In this document: positions 1-6,241 of the stretch, piece by piece | Layout of the letters: each line of letters begins with the position of its first letter | How positions within the stretch are numbered: position 1 is the stretch's first letter | NCBI RefSeq assembly: GCF_009857885.1 | Contig: NZ_WWER01000006.1 | Location: 62,001 to 126,000, forward strand | Direction of reading: 5' to 3' | DNA length: 64,000 nt | Source of the DNA: Pusillimonas sp. TS35 | GTDB lineage: Bacteria > Pseudomonadota > Gammaproteobacteria > Burkholderiales > Burkholderiaceae_B | The notes under the pieces: model-generated | What the model was told of the DNA's origin: nothing | What the model saw: the letters and a program-made list of their open reading frames with translations, nothing else | Database searches by the model: none | Made by a program: the position numbers and the translations under genes

Positions 1-255
1 CAATGTTCAATTGCATTACTGGCAATTATTCTTCGCTTGGATCAACCGCCGCGGCCTGGCATGTGGATCTGGTACCTGGCGTTTCTTTCGCAGCATATGC
101 CTGAATCTGCCACCGTTATCGGCTGCATCTCGGTTTATGCGGAAAGCGCAATCGTCAGCGGAAATAGATTGTGCTTGTCGCCTGTATCCCGAGCGTCTAC
201 GCTTGATTGCACGATGGCTACGCCGCCTCTCTCTACGACCTTCAGCGATCAACGT
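1..255. other. Upstream region of the UGSC operon, no supported gene
   Basis: This stretch precedes the first convincing start codon (ATG at 256). The reading frame of the downstream gene stays open leftwards to about position 37, but the extra residues are rich in Cys, Ser and Arg and resemble no protein start, so I treat it as untranslated. I see no convincing promoter or terminator. The operon promoter is probably here or just left of the window. Confidence 0.4.
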
Positions 256-1293
256 ATGAACACATCTGTCACCAGCGGCATCCTGGAATTTGAGGATGAA
301 ACCGAGGCAAATGAACGTTTCCAGCAGGAAGGCTGGACGGATGGCCTGCCCATCGTGGCGCCCACCGAAGCGCGCATGTTGCGCTTCGTCCAGGCGATGG
401 GGCTTGATCCAGACTATGTGATTGGCACCGAACCTGTGCGGCGCCGAAATCTCACTGCTGAAAAGGTGGCAATCGCGGCCGTCATGGCTGGCTGCCTTCC
501 CGAGTACATGCCGGTGGTGCGTGCCATCGTCGAAGCGATCTGCGAACCGCAGTTTGGCTTGCACGGCTCCACTGCAAGCACGGGTGGCGCGGCACCCATG
601 ATCATTGTCAATGGCCCGGTCCGCAAACAGATCGGGATGAATGCCACACATAATGCGCTGGCTAATGCCAGCCGTGCAAACGCAACGATAGGGCGTACGC
701 TCCGGCTGATTCTGCTGAATGTGCTTGGCGGCATACCAGGGCAGCTCGACAGGGCCACATTTGGACACCCCGGCAAGTTCACATTTTGCCTGGCCGAAGA
801 TGAGGAAGACAGCCGCTGGCTGCCGCTGGCGCAGGAGCGGGGCATTGCTGCGGGCGCATCCGCGGTAACCGTCATGTCTGCTGTGTCTCCACATCAGGTC
901 ATGAATGAATGGACGCATGATCCGAAGGAGCTGCTGGAAACCTACGCCGCCGCCGTGCGTAGCAATATGCTCGAATACTCGATCTGGGCGGGCAACTATG
1001 CCATGGTGGTGGCCAAGCAGCATCGCGATGTTTTCAACAACGCGGGCTGGACCAAGCAAGACATACGGGAATATATGTTCGAGCGCTGCCGCGTACGACG
1101 AAAGCAGTGGCGCGACGTTGGCAAAGCGTCCATTGCCTCACTCAAGGACGAAGAGAAGGAGTATTGCGCCTTGCGCTCGCCGGACGACTTGCTCGTTGTC
1201 GCCGCGGGTGGGCCGGCGGGCGGCTTCGGGGTGATTGCGCCCCCCTGGATAGGCAGCAGATCTCTGGCGGTCACTGTGCAGGTGTCCGACTGA
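256..1293 (+). CDS. UGSC-operon partner protein, function unknown
   Basis: A 345-residue soluble protein with no signal peptide or membrane segment. Its first gene position, directly before the UGSC selenoprotein, suggests that the two work together. Visible features are a WTDGLPIVAPT segment (about residues 27-37), a Gly/Ser/Thr-rich stretch HGSTASTGG (103-111) followed by an MIIVNGP segment, and a Gly-rich end (AAGGPAGG) typical of a loop near an active site. I recall WTDGLP-type proteins next to UGSC-family genes, but I cannot assign a reaction. ATG 256 is chosen because conserved-looking sequence starts soon after it; ATG 214 is possible. Neither has a good Shine-Dalgarno. Reading frame is certain, function is not. 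Confidence 0.85.
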   Translation: MNTSVTSGILEFEDETEANERFQQEGWTDGLPIVAPTEARMLRFVQAMGLDPDYVIGTEPVRRRNLTAEKVAIAAVMAGCLPEYMPVVRAIVEAICEPQFGLHGSTASTGGAAPMIIVNGPVRKQIGMNATHNALANASRANATIGRTLRLILLNVLGGIPGQLDRATFGHPGKFTFCLAEDEEDSRWLPLAQERGIAAGASAVTVMSAVSPHQVMNEWTHDPKELLETYAAAVRSNMLEYSIWAGNYAMVVAKQHRDVFNNAGWTKQDIREYMFERCRVRRKQWRDVGKASIASLKDEEKEYCALRSPDDLLVVAAGGPAGGFGVIAPPWIGSRSLAVTVQVSD

Positions 1294-1316
1294 GCCGCAT
1301 GACGATTCCCCGCATA

Positions 1317-1350
1317 GCTAGACGTTTTACACATCGCTAGACGTTTTACA
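1317..1350 (+). repeat. Two direct copies of GCTAGACGTTTTACA
   Basis: The 15-mer GCTAGACGTTTTACA occurs at 1317-1331 and again at 1336-1350, a period of 19 bp. The pair lies between the partner gene and the UGSC gene, immediately before the ribosome binding site AAAGGAG (1352-1358). It could be a tandem half-site for a regulator, a leader element or a local duplication. I see the repeat directly; any function is inference. Confidence 0.8.
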
Positions 1351-1364
1351 TAAAGGAGAACACC

Positions 1365-1895
1365 ATGACACTGCGAGTTCTAGACCCACGCGCGTCAGCG
1401 GAAGGGGGTGCGCTTCGCCTGGCCCCGCCGCTCAAGTCGCTTGCGGGTGCGGTGATCGGGATGATTGATAACGGCAAGATCGGCACCGCCCAGTTTTTCA
1501 CGCATCTGGCGGAAATCCTCCGTTCGCAGTACGGGGCGAGGGAGTTCTTGCGCGTGCGTAAACCCGATGCAACCAAACCCGTTCCTCCCGACCTTTTGGC
1601 GAGCATTGCCGGCGCGGACGCTGTCCTCGCCGCCATGGGTGACTGAGGCTCTTGTTCGTCGTGCAGTCTGCATGACGCCATTGAAGCTGAGCGGTTGGGG
1701 ATTCCCGCCGTCGGCATAATGACTGATCGCTTCGTGCGTAGTGCGGAGTTGATGGGTGAGCTTAACGGCTTGCCGGGGTATCCATTTGCTGTTATCGATC
1801 ACCCCATTTCCAACAACAGCGACGAGGTGCTTCGTCAGAAGGCTGAAGTAGCGGCCAAACAGATCGTGTCTCTTCTGACCGAGCGGGCCTCATGA
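1365..1895 (+). CDS. UGSC-family selenoprotein (in-frame TGA read as selenocysteine)
   Basis: The frame runs 93 codons, meets TGA at 1644-1646 and continues in the same frame to TGA at 1893-1895. This gives 176 residues with selenocysteine at position 94. Around it the protein reads GD-U-GSCSSCS-LHD, which is the defining motif of the UGSC (seleno)protein family, with U94, C97 and C100 as candidate redox residues. The stretch after the TGA (IEAERLGIPAVGIMTDRF) is well-formed family sequence, so this is not a decayed gene. Start ATG 1365 has a good AAAGGAG six bases upstream. The protein has no signal peptide and is probably cytosolic. Family membership and Sec insertion are well supported. 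The reaction is unknown; a thiol or selenol redox or reductive role is inferred only from the motif. No selA, selB, selD or tRNA-Sec gene is in this window. Confidence 0.9.
1658..1676 (+). promoter_or_regulatory. Candidate bacterial SECIS hairpin
   Basis: GTCGTGCAGTCTGCATGAC folds into a seven-pair stem (one G-U) closing the loop AGUCU (1665-1669). The apical part UGC-AGUCU-GCA is nearly identical to the E. coli fdhF SECIS apex UGC-AGGUCU-GCA. The loop starts 18 nt after the UGA, about the same distance as in fdhF. It lies inside codons 98-104 of the selenoprotein. A bulged U like that of fdhF is not obvious, so SelB binding is inferred from loop sequence, stem and spacing. Confidence 0.85.
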
Positions 1896-1910
1896 TGCCG
1901 CCGTATGAGT

Positions 1911-1933
1911 ACTCCCTCATCAACGAGGGGATG
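1911..1933 (+). other. Intercistronic hairpin, copy 1
   Basis: CCCTC (1914-1918) pairs with GAGGG (1925-1929) around a six-base loop in the gap between the selenoprotein and the CoA transferase. A closely similar element follows the CoA transferase at 3209. It has no U run, so it is more likely an mRNA stability or processing element than a terminator. Confidence 0.4.
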
Positions 1934-1971
1934 ACGCGCACGGTAACGCTTACGTTGAGAAGAGGTGCTCT

Positions 1972-3207
1972 GTGGGTGCACTGACGCATTTGCGCGTACT
2001 GGATCTGACACGGGTCCTGGCTGGCCCCTGGGCCAGCCAGATTCTGGGTGATCTGGGGGCTGACATCATCAAGATCGAACGCCCGGGCCAAGGCGATGAT
2101 ACGCGTGCATGGGGGCCGCCCTGGATGGATGTGCCGCACCAGGAATCCATGCCGCAATCGGCCTATTTCGCCGGTGCGAATCGCAACAAACGTTCCATGG
2201 CCGTTGATCTGTCTAGCCAGGAAGGCCGTCAGATTGTCAGCCAGCTTGCCGCGGAAAGTGATGTCGTCATCGAAAACTTCAAGGTTGGCGACCTGAAAAA
2301 ATACGGGCTTGATTACGCAAGCTTGTGCGAGGCCAATCCTCGCATCGTGTACTGCTCCATCACTGGTTTCGGACAGTCAGGGCCTTATGCGGAACGCCCT
2401 GGATACGATTTATTGATTCAGGCGATGGGCGGATTGATGAGCATCACTGGACGTCCCGATGAGGAGACGGGCGGCGGGCCGCTCAAGGTGGGCGTCGCGG
2501 TCGCCGACATCCTGACGGGGCTTTATGCCACGGTCGGCATACTTGCCGCGCTCGCGGAGCGAGATCGATCTGGAATAGGCCAACACATTGATGTTTCACT
2601 GTTGGATGTGCAGGTCGCAACCCTTGCCAATCAGGCTATGAACTACCTGGCAACGGGAGAGCAGCCTCGTCGCTACGGCAACGCCCATCCGAATATCGTG
2701 CCCTACCAGGATTTCCCGACTTCAGACGGCTACGTCGTTGTCGCGGTGGGAAACGACGGCCAGTTTGCGCGTTTTTGCGACGCCCTTGGGGCGCCGGAGT
2801 GGGCTGACGATCCACGCTTTCGAACCAACACCGCACGCCTGGCGTCGCGGCAAGTGCTTATTTCGCTGATCTCTCAGCGCATGCGCGAAAACCCGTCAAG
2901 CCACTGGCTGCGTGTGCTGACCGACCACGCCGTACTGTGCGGGCAGGTGAACGAACTGCGAGAGGTGTTCGACCATCCGCAGGTCATACACAGAAAAATG
3001 AAGGTGCCCATTCCAGGTTGCACAGAGACCGAAGCGGCTATGGTGGGCAGCCCTTTGCATATGTCGCGCACGGGCGTCGAATATCGCAGGGCACCGCCCA
3101 CACTCGGCGCACATACGCATGAGGTGCTGAGCACCGTGCTGGGTTTGAACCCAGAGACGATAGACGGTTTGCGACAACGCGGTGTGATCGGTTTGCATGA
3201 GGCGTAG
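1972..3207 (+). CDS. Family III CoA transferase (CaiB/BaiF)
   Basis: A 411-residue cytosolic enzyme expected to move CoA between an acyl-CoA donor and a carboxylic acid. The N terminus has the family pattern RVLDLTRVLAGPWASQ and LGADIIKIERPG (about residues 8-38), followed by NRNKRSMAVDL (70-80). Asp179 in VAVADILTG is the expected catalytic aspartate. The start is GTG 1972 behind GAGAAGAGG. It lies 76 bp after the selenoprotein and before a Bug receptor, so the operon probably activates an imported carboxylate as its CoA ester. The substrate cannot be read from sequence. Confidence 0.93.
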   Translation: MGALTHLRVLDLTRVLAGPWASQILGDLGADIIKIERPGQGDDTRAWGPPWMDVPHQESMPQSAYFAGANRNKRSMAVDLSSQEGRQIVSQLAAESDVVIENFKVGDLKKYGLDYASLCEANPRIVYCSITGFGQSGPYAERPGYDLLIQAMGGLMSITGRPDEETGGGPLKVGVAVADILTGLYATVGILAALAERDRSGIGQHIDVSLLDVQVATLANQAMNYLATGEQPRRYGNAHPNIVPYQDFPTSDGYVVVAVGNDGQFARFCDALGAPEWADDPRFRTNTARLASRQVLISLISQRMRENPSSHWLRVLTDHAVLCGQVNELREVFDHPQVIHRKMKVPIPGCTETEAAMVGSPLHMSRTGVEYRRAPPTLGAHTHEVLSTVLGLNPETIDGLRQRGVIGLHEA

Positions 3208-3208
3208 C

Positions 3209-3231
3209 ACTCCCTTATGCAAGAAGGGATG
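3209..3231 (+). other. Intercistronic hairpin, copy 2
   Basis: CCCTT (3212-3216) pairs with AAGGG (3224-3228) just after the CoA transferase stop codon. It matches the element at 1911 at about 18 of 24 positions, and the stem is kept although its sequence differs. This suggests a repeated UTR element rather than chance. Confidence 0.4.
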
Positions 3232-3281
3232 TCATACAAGAAAGCAAGATAGATGAAAGCAAAATAACCATCGGAGACATT

Positions 3282-4283
3282 ATGCAATCCCAAACCCCCA
3301 AGCGGACGCTCTTCACGCGCCGCCACTTTCTTGCAACGACATTGGCCACGGTGGCCAGTGCAACAGGTGCGGTAGCCTACGGCGCCAACCCGCGCGGCAA
3401 GCCGGTGCGCGTCGTCGTTCCCTTTCCTCCGGGCGGCCCTACGGACATGATCGCCCGCATCGTGAGCCTGGCCATGGGCGAACAGGTGGGCAGCGCTTAC
3501 GTCATCGACAACAAATCCGGCGCGAGCGGCATGATAGGCGCCAATGCCGTCGCCAAGGCGCAAGCGGACGGCTCAACGCTTCTGATGAACGTCTCCGCGC
3601 ACGTCATCAACCCGCTGATCTATAAAGAAGTGCTGGACGATCCCTTGAAAGATTTCACGCCGATCACCAAGCTTGCTTCCACGCCCATCCAACTGGTCGT
3701 CAGCGCGGATTCGCCCTTCAAGACATTCGAGGATCTCGTCACGGCCGTTAAAGCCAATCCCGAGAAATATACGTTCGCTTCCTCAAGCATCGGCGCGCCC
3801 GGTCATCTGACGGGAGAGCTTTTCAAACAGGCCATTAAACGCAACATTACCCACGTGCCGTATAAAGGGTCGGCACCGGCCCTGACCGATGTCATCGGCG
3901 GCCAAGTAAGCTATATGTTCGACTCCATGCCATCGTCGATCAACTTCGTGCGCAGCGGAAGACTGCGGGCCCTGGGCGTTACCGCCCACGAGCGGGTTCC
4001 CAGCCTGCCCGACGTACCGACATTCGCGGAGCTCGGCTACCCCACCTTGAATCTAAGCACGTGGTACGGCCTGTGGGCACCCGCCAATACCCCTGAGGCT
4101 ATTGTGCAGGCGGTGTACGCCAACGCAAAGAAAGCGTTGACCGCCGCGGCTGTCATCAAGCAGCTGGAGCAGATACAGGCCTACCCCGGCGGCGAGGATC
4201 CTCAGGCGTTCTCGAACTTCTGTCGTGAAGAGACCACGCGTTACGCATCCATCATCCAGGCGGCCGGCATAAAACCGGTATGA
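3282..4283 (+). CDS. Bug/TctC-family periplasmic receptor, Tat signal
   Basis: A 333-residue extracytoplasmic solute receptor of the Bug family, which binds carboxylates or related small molecules. It starts with a twin-arginine signal, TRRHFLA (residues 12-18), and a short hydrophobic stretch, so export is probably by Tat rather than Sec, unlike the other Bug proteins here. Typical family features are VVVPFPPGGPTD (44-55), a DG-S-LL segment, PYKGSAPALTDVIGG and the PEAI-type C-terminal helix. The ATG 3282 follows GGAG. It is the last gene of the selenoprotein operon. No membrane subunits are nearby, as is usual for orphan Bug proteins. Confidence 0.93.
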   Translation: MQSQTPKRTLFTRRHFLATTLATVASATGAVAYGANPRGKPVRVVVPFPPGGPTDMIARIVSLAMGEQVGSAYVIDNKSGASGMIGANAVAKAQADGSTLLMNVSAHVINPLIYKEVLDDPLKDFTPITKLASTPIQLVVSADSPFKTFEDLVTAVKANPEKYTFASSSIGAPGHLTGELFKQAIKRNITHVPYKGSAPALTDVIGGQVSYMFDSMPSSINFVRSGRLRALGVTAHERVPSLPDVPTFAELGYPTLNLSTWYGLWAPANTPEAIVQAVYANAKKALTAAAVIKQLEQIQAYPGGEDPQAFSNFCREETTRYASIIQAAGIKPV

Positions 4284-4446
4284 TAGAGATATCCGAACTC
4301 TGTGCATAGTTGGCTGCCTGCTTATTCCCGCCAGCAGCCTTGCGAAAGATAAATGGCGTTCGCGACATATGAGTGTCTACCGCGGGCCCGGTTGCCGATA
4401 ACGCGTGTTCAGCCAGATGCTCTGCCACACGAACGCCTGCAAGGCT

Positions 4447-4896
4447 TTACAGCGGCGCATCCACCAGCATAATTCTCCCCAGCGTCTCCCTGAGCGCTGC
4501 GGGCAGCGGCGTAGGCTTTCGGGTTTCGCGGTCGACGTATACGTGCACAAAATGCCCGCACGCTGCCGCCGCCTCTTCGCCTTGTTTGAACACCCCGATC
4601 TCATATCGCACGCTGCTGTTGCCCAGATGTGCAACCTTCAGGCCGATATCCAGCGTGTCCGGAAAGGCCACTGATGAGAAATACCGGCAGCCGGTCTCGA
4701 CCACCAAGCCAATGACTTGGCTGCGCGCGATATCCAGCAGCCCGTTATCGACCAGATAGCGATTCACCACCGTATCGAAGTACGAGTAGTAGGTGACATT
4801 GTTCACGTGCCCGTATACGTCGTTGTCCATCCATCGCGTGCCCAGGGACAGGAAGAACTTGAAGGCGGTTCGTTTGGGTGGGTTTTTGTCTTTCAT
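4447..4896 (-). CDS. Hotdog-fold acyl-CoA thioesterase
   Basis: About 149 residues of the 4-hydroxybenzoyl-CoA thioesterase/YbgC group, hydrolysing an acyl-CoA to the free acid and CoA. The pattern RWMDNDVYGHVNNVTYYSYF near the N terminus holds the expected catalytic Asp and the HVNN turn. A second hallmark is the ETGCRYFSSVAFPDTLDIGL strand region. I chose ATG 4896; a GTG at 4926 would add ten residues, and neither has a clear Shine-Dalgarno. The gene converges on the selenoprotein operon and may recycle CoA from its products, but it could equally be a housekeeping thioesterase. Confidence 0.88.
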   Translation of the reverse strand: MKDKNPPKRTAFKFFLSLGTRWMDNDVYGHVNNVTYYSYFDTVVNRYLVDNGLLDIARSQVIGLVVETGCRYFSSVAFPDTLDIGLKVAHLGNSSVRYEIGVFKQGEEAAAACGHFVHVYVDRETRKPTPLPAALRETLGRIMLVDAPL

Positions 4897-4979
4897 GGAT
4901 GAGAATAATAGTCTTGGGCTGCGCACGGGTACAGTGGCAGTCCGCTCGCGCGGAGGGACAGGTAGCTTGGTCTAGGGCA

Positions 4980-5380
4980 TACGCTTTCTCCCGTTGCACG
5001 CCATGTAGCAGAGCTATCGTCCCGTGACCGCCTCCCCGTGCTCCTTGCACATCTGCACAAACGCTGCTGCTGCCGGCGGGCTTGTTCGTGTCTTGGGCCG
5101 GCTGATGCATATTGTCCAGTAAGGTGTCGGGGTATGCTGCCTTGTAGTGCATCAGGATGCCGGGCAATGCGTGGGTGGCGGTTGACGGCGCTACGGCAAT
5201 CCCAAGCTGTCCGTGCTTGCCGGCCACGATTTCCCTCATGCGCGCGCCGATGATTTATTCCAGCCGGCGGATATTTGCGCTCAAGGCCGGCTGCGAAAGA
5301 TGGATGAGTTCCGCGGCGTGATTGAAGCTGAATGTACGTGCGACGGCAAGAAATGCCTTGAAACCGACACGATGCCCCTT
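4980..5380 (-). pseudogene. Decayed LysR-family regulator
   Basis: On the minus strand a clear LysR helix-turn-helix is readable (FKAFLAVARTFSFNHAAELI, then LSQPALSANIRRLE). It is cut by TAA at 5255-5257, where a Glu codon is expected. After IIGAR the frame jumps to effector-domain sequence (REIVAGKHGQLGIAVAPS, then AYPDTLLDN). Roughly 60-70 residues between the two domains are therefore missing. The rest down to about 4980 is not convincingly alignable, and there is no start codon in the right place. I read this as a dead regulator with a nonsense change and an internal deletion. Confidence 0.8.
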
Positions 5381-5417
5381 TCGGCAACTAGCGCTGTGTG
5401 CCGGCTATGATCGACCC

Positions 5418-6134
5418 TTATCCCTCTTCCGCAGAGGGCAACGCATCCAGTATTGCTCTTCCGCCGTCTAGGATGTCGTGGCGAATTGCAGCTTCTGCCA
5501 TGTCTGGGTCGCCCTGTGTTAATGCATCTAGCAGGGATTCGTGGGGGTGTGCCCCGTTGGCGGCGGGGCCTGCTTTCTCGTACAGAAAATTCAGATAGGG
5601 CCCGGTTCTGGCCCAGAGTGACTGTATCGTGGCAACGAGTTCGTGGCGCCCGCTGAGTTCGTACACGGAAAAGTGGATGGCACGGTTCAGCCTCAGGGTT
5701 GTACGATAATCCCGGCGCTTCTTGGCGGCCATCATCTGACGGTGGAGCACGGCGATGGCGCCGATCTGCTCTGCGCCCAATCCGGTTTCGACACAGCGCT
5801 GCACAGCGCAGCGGGCAGCCAAGCCCTCGAGTGCTACACGCATATCACGTAGCTCAATGAACTTCTCACGATCCAGCATGGGCACCGTGACGGACCGGTT
5901 CGGATTCATATTGAGTGCACGTTCGGCCACGAGTTGCAGCATTGCTTCGCGTACGGGGGTTTGGCTGACGCCAAGCCGCTCAGCCAGAACGCGCCCCGTC
6001 AGTTTTTGTCCCGGCAGCAGCTCACCTCCTGAAAGCCATTCGCGCACAGTTTGATAGACGGTGGCGGAAAGGCTGAGGTGGGTGATTCGCCCTTCAACAG
6101 GCGCTGGCAGGGAGTGCTGTACGGAAGTCGACAA
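5418..6134 (-). CDS. GntR-family regulator, FCD (FadR/VanR) type
   Basis: A 238-residue transcription factor. The N-terminal winged helix includes GQKLTGRVLAERLGVSQTPV followed by REAMLQL (about residues 42-69). The rest is an all-helical FCD ligand domain with the usual Asp/His metal-site pattern and a late RHDILDGG helix. It is divergent from the ThDP-enzyme/Liv operon, separated by 107 bp that hold an AT-rich inverted repeat, so it most likely controls that operon and itself in response to a carboxylate intermediate. The effector is not identifiable. Confidence 0.93.
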   Translation of the reverse strand: MSTSVQHSLPAPVEGRITHLSLSATVYQTVREWLSGGELLPGQKLTGRVLAERLGVSQTPVREAMLQLVAERALNMNPNRSVTVPMLDREKFIELRDMRVALEGLAARCAVQRCVETGLGAEQIGAIAVLHRQMMAAKKRRDYRTTLRLNRAIHFSVYELSGRHELVATIQSLWARTGPYLNFLYEKAGPAANGAHPHESLLDALTQGDPDMAEAAIRHDILDGGRAILDALPSAEEG

Positions 6135-6194
6135 AATATGCCTCGTTTGCTTTGCCCAGATTCTACTCCATGCATGTCTTGGTTGACAGAATTA

Positions 6195-6212
6195 TATATT
6201 TTATAGAATATA
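6195..6212. promoter_or_regulatory. Candidate GntR operator TATATT-N6-AATATA
   Basis: A perfect six-base inverted repeat with six-base spacer lies between the divergent GntR gene and the ThDP-enzyme gene. It is just downstream of TTGACA at 6183-6188, so it overlaps a likely promoter for the rightward operon. FCD-type GntR proteins commonly bind AT-rich palindromes. A similar AT palindrome occurs in front of the second GntR gene at 31635. Confidence 0.5.
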
Positions 6213-6241
6213 CGAAAAACCACTTAGATCAGGAGACAAGT

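Noticed and set aside
37-255. N-terminal extension of the first gene
   Set aside because: Open frame, but the residues do not look like protein and the expected start at 256 fits better.
1644-1646. TGA as an ordinary stop, a frameshift or a pseudogene break
   Set aside because: The frame resumes without shift, family sequence continues to 1895, the codon lies at the U of UGSC, and a SECIS-like hairpin follows at the right distance.
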